Below are positions 38,125 through 49,155 of a DNA stretch of 64,000 nt, piece by piece. The stretch's first letter is position 1. Every line of letters starts with the position of its first letter. Location of the stretch: positions 14,398,364-14,462,363 of the forward strand of contig JAQFVV010000012.1 in assembly GCA_028023455.1 (NCBI GenBank). Reading direction: 5' to 3'. The position numbers and the translations under genes are program-made. A model generated the notes under the pieces. That model was not told the origin of the DNA. It searched no databases and saw only the letters and a program-made list of their open reading frames with translations. This stretch comes from Epiperipatus broadwayi. Its lineage: Eukaryota; Onychophora; Udeonychophora; Euonychophora; Peripatidae.

Positions 38125-39321
38125 TCACACCAATATATCCAATCCATTGACCCAATTTAACCACGAAACAAATAACCTAAGATTACCCTCCCCTAATATA
38201 ACTTTACAAATCTATACAGCCATTCACGCCCGACTTAAGTTTAACATTGATATATTTTAATTCATCGGAAAACAGAAATCATAAATAAACTTAAAGAACA
38301 AAGTTAAATAAATGGAAATGATTTTAAATAAATAAATAACAAATACATCAAATAACATTATTAATGAAGAATTTAGTTTGGTCAGATAGGATTCTATTGC
38401 ATTATTTACTAAAAAGTTTTAAAATTTAGAGTTCTTATTGTTTCAAGTGAATATAAAGTTCTTACGATTTTTAAAACGTCCAACTTTATCCGTTGCTTGC
38501 CATGAACGTAAATTCCCACGCCGTCCTAAAGAGGTTAATATTCTGAAGGCCGATTTATTTATCCATCCGGAGATTTTTGTTTTAACTGGTCCTCAATGTA
38601 GAAAAACGATAGTTCATTTCTCTTTCTTTACTAGCAAAACTGAAGGGATTGAACGTGCGTCCTTCAATCTCTTCTCCCGCACCTCCGCACTAACATCTAT
38701 CTGTCACATCGTAATAATCATAATAACTCACTAACTAATAATTTCCAAACTTGTCCTTTTTATATTAATGTGAAGGATTGAATTTACATTACGTCACCGA
38801 TGCGATGGTCCTTTCGCTGCGGTCCGATTCCATAGGGATTTCTTCTTATTTGCTAACAGTTTCTATTGTTTTCCTATCTGACCGGTGTTTTTACATTTAA
38901 ATGCCCAAGGCTGGTTTACATTTAACTAATTAAATTTATCATTTCCATTTCTGATTAATTAACCTGTTTTCCAAATCAAAAATATATTTAAAGATAAATT
39001 TAAAGATATAATTTTATCTCCAAATCTTTTTAAAATTTAGTTTTAAAATACTTTTTCTTTAATAAAGTTTTATTTTAATAATTTTTCATTATCTGTGCGA
39101 TTTAATATATAAGAGTTTAAGATGATATTTAATTTCAATTTTTAATTCTTAAAGAAAATTTTTAAATGCGAACTTTTTAATTTACTTTCATGTTTAATAA
39201 ATAAATAAATAAAAAAAACAATGTAACGAACGTCTGTGCTCGTTACAATATATATATATGCTAAGTATTTTCCTGTATATTACCAAAATCACACTTTTCT
39301 TTATGTTTGCCATAATATCCT

Positions 39322-40337
39322 ATAAATACAATTTATTCAAACTTCAAACACTTTTGTTAATAAATAAGTTGGGGATGATAAAAAATGGTTAGGTTAAATA
39401 GGAGTATAAATTTGGGTATATTTATAGATATTAAATAATAAAAAATAATAATTAATAAACTTAGCATAATATTTACATATAAAAAAGTATAAAAAATTTT
39501 TATAAGAATTATATAAAAATAATGATAAAAGTTAAAATATATAAAATAAAAAAATATATATGTAAATAAAGTTGTAGGGTTTATATATATAAAAACATAT
39601 AAAGAAGTATAATATAAATTTATGAGTATTATATAATAAAAGTTAAAGTGTAAAAAATAAAATAAAAAAATATATAAATAAAGAGTTGTAAGGGATATAT
39701 ATTTAGTTTAAATAATATGTAATAGAGAAAGCTAGGGTATAAGATAATTTTTTGAAAAAAACGATTTTTTATTATTTTATTTAGAAGATCAGAATAACCT
39801 TAGTAAGTGTAAAGATTATAAAGTTTATAGGTTTTAAATATTCAGCAATAATAAATATAAAATATTAATTTTAAAAGAAGAATGAGTAAGAAAATAATAA
39901 ATATGATTTAAAATTAAAAGAATTTTAGTTACTAATCATAAAGTTTAAGTTTATGAAGGATACAGATAATTAGTAGATTGTTAATAATAATAAAATAGAT
40001 AATATTTAGATTAATAGTTGTCCTTGAATGTATATATGTATAAAGTTAAGAATACACATGTATAATTTATATTTATTTATGTAATACATTTTATTTTATA
40101 TTAATTGTTTTATTTGGGTTTGATTATTTATTTCAGGTTTTTAATATATATATTTTATGTTGTTTTTAGTTTTTTTATTGTTTAAAAATTTTTTTTATGA
40201 TGTTATTATATAGTTGTTTTTTTATTTTGTTCATTATATCACAGCTCTGAAGAAGACTGCAGGTCCGTCGAAATGTAGGTGTATGTACAAATAAAGTTTT
40301 CTAAAAAGTGTTTGAAGTTTGGATAAATTGTATTTAT
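39322..40337. mobile_element. AT-rich element of about 1 kb with 34-bp terminal inverted repeats
   Basis: Terminal repeats ATAAATACAATTTATTCAAA at the left (continuing to 39355) and the complement at 40304-40337 bound a very AT-rich interior without coding content. Inside are two diverged copies of a block of about 100 bp (around 39515-39590 and 39625-39700). Near the right end CTGAAGAAGACTGCAGG is followed by TCGAAATG, resembling the terminal stem-loop of the Penelope copies. On each side is an imperfect copy of about 50 bp of Penelope sequence (39268-39312 and 40338-40388), so insertion or a rearrangement duplicated its target. Confidence 0.55.
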
Positions 40338-40565
40338 ATTTTCCTGTATGTGTGGGTTTTGTGTAAACTATAGTTTTGATTTTGCCATGAGGGAGTCTTG
40401 TCACAAGAATATATAAGAATGCCAATTTTTGTTCTTGGTTTTGATTTTATTGTGAATTTAAGTTAATGTGTTTCCAGAAAGTTTATAGTGATGCTTTACC
40501 ATGTGGCCATACAGCAAATGTATCATCAATATAGTGAAGCCAAACATTAGGTAGATATGGGGTAG

Positions 40566-41802
40566 TCTTTATAGTTTGGCTTTGCTATGTTGATGATATA
40601 TTTGTTGTATGACCACATGGTAGGGTACTTCTACAAACTTTCTAGAAACACACCAACAACATAACCCCTTTAATTAAATTCACAAGAGAGTCAGAACAAA
40701 AATAAAAATTAGTATCCTTAGATGTTCTCATGACAAAAATTCCTCAAGGCAAAATCTAAAACTACAGTTTACAGGAAATCCACACATACAGGAAAATACA
40801 TAACATATACATCCAATCACAACAGAAACACAAAACATGAAAACATGCTATCACTATAGAACAGAGCAAAATAAATTTGTTCAGAAACTGGCAATTTGAA
40901 AAAAACAAAAGATCTATATAGAACAAACTCTTATGAAAAATGATTATCTATCAGCTGTTATTAAGAAAACCTTAAATAGAGAACAAAAAGAACCATCTAA
41001 AGAAAAAACAATTACTGGTATTGTAGTGTATCCATATATACCAAAAATAGCAGACAAATTAAGGAAAATCTGCAATCAGCATAACATCCGAACAGCTTTC
41101 CAGAGCTATACTACACTACAAGAAAGTCTAACATTTACAAAGCCTAAACTTGAAATGCTGAAAAGCAAAAACTGCATCTGTGAAATAACATGGGAATGTA
41201 GAAGAATATATTGGTGAGACCAGTCATCCCATTGAAAAGTGACTGCTAGAGCACAAACTGATAAGAAGAGAAAACACATGTGTCTAAGGTAGCAGACCAT
41301 GTATGTACCAATAAACATGTTCAATTGGGAAAATACAAAAATATTGATTAGGGAGGAAATGGTACAAAGAAGAAAATTCAAAGAAGCTGCTCACAAGATA
41401 ATGGTGAATAACCCCATAAGTCTACCTAATATAACTATACATAATGTGCAGAAACCATTAATCGATTTTGTTCTGAGAAAAAGTAGAGATATCAGGAGAA
41501 ACCTCATATATAAGTATATGAAATTTCTATTGACTAGTGTCTTTGGCTGAGCATTACCTTAAAACTCAATATTGAAGAATCTAAGGATCTGGGTTTGATT
41601 CCCATGCTATTACTATCACAAGTCACACCAGTAATACCCGAAGAAGAGAATATCTTTCAAAATGTTGTGCATATAATAATCTGTGGGTTATTACTAGCAG
41701 TTGAATGTATTTTGAAAATTTAAATAAAGTTAAATTTTTTAAAGACATTTAACATTTTATACTAGATGATGGAAATAGTCCAATATATAAATACAATAAC
41801 AT
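40566..41802 (+). mobile_element. Partial Penelope-like copy, plus strand
   Basis: This copy opens inside the reverse transcriptase at a block reading CYVDDIFVV (about 40590), directly head-to-head with the minus copy. It continues through LVSLDVLMTKIPQGK and HTYRK to a GIY-YIG endonuclease remnant. In that remnant ITWECRRIYW (about 41180-41212) and, one frame over, IGETSHPIEK correspond to the YIG-x-T-x-R core. Next come SKVADHVCTNKHVQLGKY and a 3' region ending at ATATAAATAC. Its end abuts the start of the next copy in head-to-tail tandem. The copy is nonfunctional through stops and shifts. Confidence 0.7.
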
Positions 41803-42269
41803 GCTATCATCCCAAAGCTTCAGGAAAACATGTTGTTATGTATAGACCCAATACTATATCAAACTTTATACATTATGAAAAATTTAATCTCAAGATGGCC
41901 AAAGTAGAAAATCATTTAACTTTATTATAGAATTAACTTTCTTATATAAACGTAAATCTAAAGGGATAATTCCAAAGATTTTGCAACTAAAACCTACAAT
42001 TCTCTCCCAGAGTGCTGAGAAAATTACTTGAGAGCATGTGAAGCTCTATTAAGAGAAGTAATAAATGCTCAAAGCTTTTCCAAGAATCAAACCTTGCACT
42101 CGACTAATAATGTAGAATGTTTTCTAAAAAAATAAACTTACTGATGAAGATTTCCAAAAGTTTCTCAAGCAGTAAGAAAATCATATTCTATATTATATGC
42201 AAAAAAAAAGCCAAAAAAAAAACCAACTTTCAAACCTACATGGGCATATCAAAAGTTATGATGTACCAA

Positions 42270-43283
42270 GCACTGTACAGGCTTCATCTATTAAAAAGCT
42301 CAGATCTAAACATCTAACAGATGCTGAAGTTTCTGTTCTTAAAAAAGGACTAAACTTTGTCATCACAGTATCTAATATTCCTTTATTAGATGTATTGGCA
42401 TCCAATGAGGAAGTCAGTCAAAATTAGCCTTTAGAAGAAGCAGCAGAATTACACTAGAATAAAAAGAACATTTGACAAGCAACTAAAATTGAAGTCATTC
42501 ATATTCTATGATGTGAGGAAAGCAATTAACTCTCAAAGTTGAAAAATCTATCATCATTCTCTCTGCTGATAAAAGCAATGCAAGAATTGTAATGGGTACA
42601 ACTGATTATTTCAATAAAATACAAGAACACACAGCAGACCAATACAGAAAAGTGACAAAAAATCCAATATTGAGTACAAAACAAAGTCTCAAATATTATT
42701 CAGAAAGCATCACAGGTAATTCAGTGATTCAGAAAAAGGTAAAGTAACACCATATTTCAGCAAAATTCCCCATCTTTATGGTCTCCCTAGAATCCACAAG
42801 GATCATGTTCCATTAAGATTTATTGTTCTAGAAATTCACCTTGCCAAAATTTGTCAAGATTTCTTTTCAAAGTTTTTTGGCATATAAGACCCAATCTTTT
42901 GTCATGGATTCTAGACACTTTGTAGAATTAATCAAGAACATGAAAATTGAAAGAACTGACATTTGATGTGGAAAGTGTATTCACAAATGTACTATGTGAA
43001 GAAGCATAGTCTGTTGTAAGAAAAAAAATGAAATGGTGATAATAACTTACAAACCAGAACAACTTATTGATAGTATAATGGAATTATTAACATTCTGCAT
43101 AACAACAATTTACTTTCAATACAATACAGAATTCTTTCAACAAAATCACTGAATGTCTATGGACGCATCATTGTGACCCCTGATTACAATATTTGCATGG
43201 AAAAACTTGAAATCACAGCCATAAAGACTATTCCATATCCACCTAAAATTTGGCTTTGTCCACCTAAAATTTGGCTTTGCTAT
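42270..43283 (+). pseudogene. Penelope N-terminal and reverse transcriptase remnant
   Basis: In Penelope-like elements the polyprotein begins with a conserved region (NLSxxxLTxxExxVLxKGLxF) and an ADKGN block before the reverse transcriptase palm. Both are recognisable here, as HLTDAEVSVLKKGLNF and LSADKSNARIVM. Further on, NVYGRIIVTPDYNICMEKLE occupies the place of the AMGSPLSPxxANxYME block. A 22-bp tandem duplication (CACCTAAAATTTGGCTTTG twice) sits just before the insertion point at 43283. Several stops and shifts break the frame. Confidence 0.6.
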
Positions 43284-46200
43284 TGTAACAGTCAAGTTTG
43301 TACATTCGCGTAACAGAATTCAGAATCCAAGCAAAAGAGACCGAAGCTGACCAGACTAGGACTGTAACATCCCGAGTCCGACCGCACTTCAACTCGTAAG
43401 CCAGGATTCCAAGACTCAAGACCCTACGAATGACCACCTTGAAATTACACGTAGTATATCTCTTTCCACACGGCCGACATAGGTCACGGAGAAGCAATAA
43501 GACTCTGATGAATAAAAGAAAGGTTCTTAATTGACTAAAATATCACTCATTTAATTTAACTTAATGCATAGTTTTCACATATATAGACTATAAATAGTAA
43601 TTAGAATTGGATTGAATTAGATCAATAACGAAACAGAGAACGAAATACATTATATTAATTATATATTTATTTACAATTGGCATGAAATTGATTAGTTTTA
43701 CACATTTCAGCGTCGAATGTACAAACATTGGGTGGATAAGAGAACACACTCTCTTTTTACATACAATTCAAAATAGCTTTATATAAATAAATTTTATACA
43801 ATTCAAAATAGTTTTAGATAAATACTTTCATTTAATTTTCATAAATGGGTTTAACATGTGCCCATCTTATGAGTTGCTTTTCAATTAATACATAATTAAT
43901 CCCTACGTTATGTCTATAAATCTCGATGAGCCAAATCCTATTACATTTGTGGCTGGTATATAAATAATTATATTAAACTTTGATCATGAATTCATTTACT
44001 AAAATATACAATATTATTTAATGACGAGCGCATAAACCAGCTCAAGTAATGATCGATCGAACATGGCTTTCGAGAGAAAATTTCAGAATGCTGAAAGCGT
44101 TATATAAAGGTGGGAGAGTTGGCTGAAATAAGATTTTACCCATGCGCTATGGCACAGGTAAACAATAATAGGAAAAGTCGCTCTGCGGATGGATGAAATA
44201 ACTTCAGGGTTCTTGCGACAAACGCCGGTACCCTGTAACCGATCGCAATGCTGCGTGAAGAGGAACATTGTGTTCAGGAATGGCGGGGGACTTACGTGCT
44301 AACCTGGCCTTGGCTCAGGCTTCGCTACTGCTCTACCCTATAAGAGAAGATGTGCTGGCAACGCCGTGGCTCCATCTTGAGATACGTATATTACGTATAG
44401 CAGCAAAACGAGAATAATTTTATAAAATAATATCACATCCGCCAAGCAAAGAATAGTATATTTCATACTATGAAATACGAGTTAATAGCATATTAGCTCT
44501 ATCAAATTGGGACCAACTCTTGTGTAGCCTGATAATAAATGTCTATGCTACTAAAAGGGAATATTATTACATCTGTACTTTGACATGTTCGATCTATTAA
44601 ATTACTTATAGATAATAAATATTTAAGGAGGAAAAGTATATTTCTATGGACTTAAGAATTTAAATGTCAAATATACTTATATGATCAAGGCTAAATTTAA
44701 TTCTAAATAAAACTATAAGGTTAAGTTTTTAACTGGTTGATTATAAAAAAGCCACCTTTCACATATTAAATCATTTAAATAATAAAATCCTAAACAGCGC
44801 AGAAAGTTGATGCTATAAATAAATTACGCGAAGATTTTCAAATAATATCTTCTTAAAACATAAAAATAAGTGCCTACTGTTTCGAAATATTGGCATATAA
44901 AATATAATAAGCATTTAAAATAAACAAAGAAATATAGACACAACCGCAGTGATATAACTTTAAACTAAATAATTTACTTTAAATGAAAGGAAAATATAAA
45001 TTACTCAGATTATTTAAACTTTAACAACATGAAATTTCGGATAGCAATTGACATATTTAAAATATTAATTAAATGGATTTAAGTTTTGGTTACATTTAGC
45101 TTTATCATTATTTTAAAAAGAAAGTTAGCTAACTTATATAGATATTATTTACATTTACACAGAATTACACAGAGCTCTGCGGTTTGAAAAATAAAACGGT
45201 ACCGGTATGATTTATCTGCAAGTTCTTGGCTGTTGGTTTGGTTTAGTTTGACTGGGCGGCATCATCTTTCCCATTATGTTAGGCTCGTCTCTTTTATCGG
45301 CATGATGGTGGTTTAGGCATTTCGACGAGAGAAACCCCGTTCTCCCGCGGAGTAACAGCAACAAGATGCCCGCTTTTAGCCGGACATGTTAAACTTTAAC
45401 AATTGTGAAGACTGGCTGCAATTCTCACTAACAATATGGCTGTCTCTTTTCCTTGTAAAAAAATACAGAGTATTTATAGGTTTTCCTTATCGGAATCTCC
45501 CGCCTCAAGACTCACTAAACTCAGGAATTTAATTAAGTGTTTTTCAATTTATAATCCAGATCTTAGATAACTTATGTTAGAAACATTCCATAAGCTATTA
45601 TTATAATTAAGATTTTTCGTTGCAAACAATTGTCCAATTTAGATTTTAAAATAACTTAATCTTATCTAAGGGGATTTTAATTAGTAAATTTTTAACTAGT
45701 TTTACTTTTTACGAATTCCAGGTGTGATCGTTAATGACACTTGTTTACAACCAAAAATCTTTTAATTACTTGACCAGCTTTTATTTTTTTATCTTACATA
45801 TAATAGAAACTCTTTCTATTTAAAAACAACCTTTTAATATTTTTAAAACGAAAACATTTTTAACATATTTATTAAAATAATTTACAAATATATTTTGATA
45901 TAGCTTTTAAATATATTTTCGAGAAACTTTTCTCTGAAATATATTTAAAACAAGAAATCTTTTAACAATTTTTTTAAAGAAACATTTAATAGTATTTTTA
46001 GATAACGGCTTTTACATATTTTAAATCATGTCTTTCTTCTATATAGCACAGATTATATATCCACATACGAAATTACAATATTAAACAACAAAATTAATAA
46101 TTTACTCTTAACTTAAATAATATAATAAACATTTTTAGAAATATTAAATAACTTTAGGACGCTATAATTTTACTAATCCTATCTAATTATAGCGTTGGTT

Positions 46201-46344
46201 CGCACGTAAATATATAATACTGTTTTATACAGACATGAACGAATTTTAAATTTATTAACATTTAAATAGGTTCGAACTTAGCACAGATGAGAGTGTCATT
46301 AGGTTTGATGGTGAAACGGAAAGGGATTGGAGATTTCCATTTCA
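43284..46344. mobile_element. LTR-like insertion of 3061 bp with CTAT target duplication
   Basis: The insertion starts TGTAACAGTC and ends CCATTTCA, so it has TG...CA termini. It is flanked on both sides by CTAT (43280-43283 and 46345-46348). It splits the Penelope copy, whose reading continues afterwards. It is less AT-rich than its surroundings, with CpG-containing blocks near 44.1-44.4 and 45.2-45.4 kb. I find no pol domain. On the minus strand CCTATAAATACTC (about 45470) is a possible TATA box. It is best read as a solo LTR or a non-autonomous LTR derivative of a family not otherwise in the window. The orientation is uncertain. Confidence 0.55.
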
Positions 46345-46589
46345 CTATATTGTCACATGGCAGAGCAGTATTACAAACTTTCTGAAAAAACATCACACAT
46401 CCCTTCAATTAAATTCACAATAGAGTCAAAACAAGAACAAAAATTGGCATTCTTAAATGTTCTTGTGACAAGACTTTTTCATGGCAAAAAACCCCCCACA
46501 CATACATGGAAATACTTAGCATATACATACAATCATACTATGGATCAGAGCAAAAGAAGTTTGTTCAGAAACTGACAATTTGTAAAAAG

Positions 46590-47040
46590 AAAAGATAAAC
46601 TCTTATGAAAAATGACTATGCATCAGCTGTAGAAAATCTTAAGTAAACAAAAAGAACCATCTAATGGAAAAACAATTATTGGTACTGTAATGTCTCCATA
46701 CATGCCAAAAATAGCAGACAAGGAAAATCTGCAATCAGTATAACATCAGAATAGCATTCCAAAGCCATACTACACCATGAGGAATTCTAACATTTATAAA
46801 GCCTAAACTTGAAATGCTGAAAAGCAAAAACTGCATCTGTGAAATACCATGTGAATGTGGAAGCATATATAAGTTTGAAACCAGTTCCCCTGTTGAAAAG
46901 TGAAACAACAGATATATCTAAAGAAGAGATTATGTATGTACCCATAAAATATGTTCAATTAGAAAAATACAAAAATATTGGATAGGAAAAGGTAGAAAGA
47001 GAAAATTCAAAGAAGCTGCTCACATAACTGGCAAATAGTA
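46590..47040 (+). pseudogene. Penelope GIY-YIG endonuclease remnant
   Basis: Decayed C-terminal part of the third Penelope copy. ENLK, KNCICEIPCECGSIY (about 46815-46865), then VEK and a WIGKGRKRKFKEAA segment (about 46980-47020) parallel the other two copies. The first half of the catalytic motif (IY) remains, but the YIG core is lost. GIY-YIG endonucleases nick the target for retrotransposition in canonical Penelope elements. Confidence 0.55.
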
Positions 47041-47174
47041 CTATAAATCAACCTTAGGGTAACTATATATAATGTATGGAAACCCCTAATCAACTTTCCT
47101 CTTAAGGAAAAAGGGGAGAAATCAAAAGGAACATCTTAGATAAGTATATTAAATATCGTCAAAGTGATACCTTT

Positions 47175-47246
47175 GGCAGAATGGCTCAGTTGATTAGAGC
47201 ATTATCTTAAAATTTAAAATCTATGGGTCCAGGTTCAATTCCATGC
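47175..47246 (+). other. tRNA-like module in the Penelope 3' region, copy 3
   Basis: TGGCTCAGTTGATTAGAGC fits a pol III A box and folds as a perfect D-arm (GCTC ... GAGC). GGTTCAATTCC about 35 bases later fits a B box. Equivalent sequence occurs at 30700-30781 (minus), and in a form deleted for the D-arm at about 41540-41615. In all three it lies between the GIY-YIG remnant and the terminal stem-loop, so it is an integral part of the element. It is not a working tRNA: the anticodon region and T-stem do not pair well. Confidence 0.6.
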
Positions 47247-47481
47247 TAGTACTGTTACTGGTCAAGCTAGTAACACCTGAATAAGGGAGAATAATATATA
47301 ATATCTCAAAACTTTATGCATATATTAACCTGTGTGATATTATTAACAGTTGAATGTACTTTGAAAATTTAAGTAAAGTTAAATTTTTCCAAAGACATTC
47401 AATACATTATACTAGATGATGAAAATAGTCCAATATATAAATACAAATAATTCTATTATGTTGCATTCACAATAATATAAA

Positions 47482-49155
47482 GGTCCAAAAAAGTATCATA
47501 ATCCCATTATATTCACTAATGGTTCTCTATATTTTAAATAAGTAGAAATATTTTGTTCATCTTTTAAATTATAAGAATTGAAATGACTTTTAATGATACA
47601 TCCATTTTATCTACTCATTTAGATAAGGGCAATGATATCCAGTTTAATGAAGTTTAGATCCCTTTTTGCAATTTTAAAAATGGAAAGGCTGGTATTCCTC
47701 ATGAGTTATCTGGAGAAGTTTAAGATTATAGTGGTGATATGTTTGCTTCAAAATGTGGAATTATTTCAGAATAAGTACTCATAAAATTGTGCTGTCACCT
47801 GACCTTAAGATGCTACTATTATTCCAATTTTATAAAATAAAAAGAATAAACAAAATTACAGTAATTATCATGGAATTTCATTATCCACTATAAAAAATAC
47901 TTTCAAAGAGTCTGCTGAATAGATTGCTTTCAGTCACAGATAATTACTGCAGACTCAATTTTAGTCCATCAAGAAACATTTACAGATAGAATTTTTGTTA
48001 ACAGACAAATGGAAAGGGTGTTCAAAATAAATAATTTATTCAGTTTCTATTGATTTATATTAAAGCCTTTCACACAATCACTCAGGTCTATAATATTGTT
48101 TGAAATTAATTGCTTGTTACTCCAGAGTTTATACATATTATGTTTTTTAAATAATGGAATTAGAGAAAGTGTTTAAAGATGTAAAGTCTGAATCATGTGA
48201 AATGAAAATTATTGTTAAGGATCTGTACTAGCTTAAATTTTGTCTTTGGAATTGTTTTGAATTAATTAAAAGCAACACCCTTGCCATTTCAAAAAACAAG
48301 CTATTAAATATAGTTAATGCTCTCGATGTAATATAAAATGACTTTGATTTAATAATTAATGTTTAAAAAAGTCGTTAAGAAAATCACATTTCATTCATCT
48401 TCATGTTTCCACCAAAACTGATAATAAGGCAATTGAAAATTATTGGATAAAATAATTGTGTAATATTCAAAAATAATATTTGACAAATAATTTATTGTTT
48501 ATTTTAATTATTCAGATACTGATGAAACAAAAATCTTTAGCAACCTTTAACTTGTTTAATTATCAATTTGAATATATTGGTAGCTTTGTATGTCAGTGTT
48601 GAAAATGCAGCACAATTTTCAATATGCTGCTGATGTTTTTAACAAATTAAAAGATAAGGTATTCCATCACAGTGATAGAAATGTTATATTACATAATTTG
48701 TTGTATGAAAGTGGGTATTTGGATATCCTATAGATGCAATATAAAAACACTTTAAAATTTTCATTTATAGATGTTGCAAAAAATTTTAAAAATGCTATGG
48801 CAATATCATAAAATCAGTCAATATTTTATTCAACTTGCTGGATATGATACTATGATACTACAGACTCCTCTATTGTAAAATCATATCTTCATTGGATTGA
48901 ATATATGAAATGGATAAACAATACAAAACTTCCTAAAAATATATTTTGTAGTGAACTTGAGCCTAGTTTTTATGGAAAAAGCAAGCTTCGTTACATTATA
49001 AAGATTATGTCAAAGACATTCTATAAAGTGTAATATTAATTGTTTTTATTGGGAAGATATAAACAAAGATAGAATTTTTTAGGGAGTTATACTTAAACAT
49101 GATGTTGAAGTCTTTCAGAAAAATTGTTCTTTATTTAGCTTAGTATTATTTTCCT
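47482..49155 (+). pseudogene. LINE ORF2 reverse transcriptase half, broken
   Basis: Readable in order are GPKKYHNPIIFTNGSLYF (linker), NGKAGIPHELSGEV (the KAxGxDxIPxE block, about 47680), LSVTDNY and FTDRIFVNRQMERVFKINNL (about 47985, finger/palm). The C-terminal domain contains YLHWIEYMKWINNTKLPKNI (about 48890) and KLRYIIKIMSK (about 48985), matching LRWxGHVxRMxDxRLPK and PKLRYKD of many animal LINEs. The catalytic FADD is not readable. The start repeats the YGP-type block at which the upstream half (29340-30470) ends. The two are probably one copy split by the Penelope block. Confidence 0.65.

Larger units (their letters stand above)
37019..39247 (-). mobile_element. Solo LTR of the long-LTR family, inverted
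   Basis: This 2229-bp sequence starts TGTAACAATCCGG and ends CGTTACA. It is the reverse complement of the 2.2-kb LTRs at 31015 and 33948. It is flanked directly by (AT)n on both sides (ATAT target duplication) and lies within the minus-strand Penelope copy, whose sequence resumes at 39248. Most of its length is nearly identical to the other two. The segment equivalent to U3, around the TATA box (about 38620-38870), is clearly more diverged. Confidence 0.8.
30475..40565 (-). mobile_element. Inverted, truncated Penelope-like element, multiply interrupted
   Basis: Minus-strand Penelope-like sequence is present in segments 30475-31014, 36161-37018, 39248-39321 and 40338-40565. The gaps are later insertions. 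Reading from high to low coordinates, it starts inside the reverse transcriptase at the block HYIDDTFAVWPHG (about 40505-40545). It continues through LAFLxxLVTRLPxGKIKT and KPTHTGKY, then a GIY-YIG-type segment with IPCECGRTYI (about 36440). It ends with a 3' region containing a tRNA-like module and a terminal CTGAAGAAGAG stem-loop. The N-terminal half is absent. It is head-to-head with the plus copy starting near 40570. Stops are frequent, so it is not functional. Confidence 0.7.
41803..47455 (+). mobile_element. Longest Penelope-like copy, plus strand, interrupted at 43284-46344
   Basis: The N-terminal region of a Penelope polyprotein is readable as KHLTDAEVSVLKKGLNFV (about 42310). It is followed by reverse transcriptase blocks EKSIIILSADKSNARIVM (about 42540) and a frame-shifted LYGLPRIHKDHVPLR (about 42775). 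The coding sequence stops at CCTAAAATTTGGCTTTGCTAT, where a 3.06-kb insertion begins, and resumes at 46345. The catalytic YxDD bases are missing at the junction. The C-terminal GIY-YIG remnant reads CICEIPCECGSIY (about 46835) with the second YIG motif lost. A tRNA-like module and the terminal region follow, ending near 47455. This is a dead copy. Confidence 0.7.

Noticed and set aside
38438-38734. 98-codon plus-strand ORF in the solo LTR
   Set aside because: It spans the diverged U3 segment and is not conserved as an ORF in the other two LTR copies.
31015-39247. Three independent DNA transposons with TGTAAC/GTTACA ends
   Set aside because: The inner junctions of the first two copies lack matching target duplications, a primer-site-like TGG follows the left copy, and only the outer ends share ATAT. 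This fits one LTR element plus a solo LTR.
47175-47246. A genuine tRNA gene
   Set aside because: The D-arm and B box are good, but the anticodon stem and T-stem pair poorly, no clear acceptor stem exists, and the segment lies within Penelope copies.
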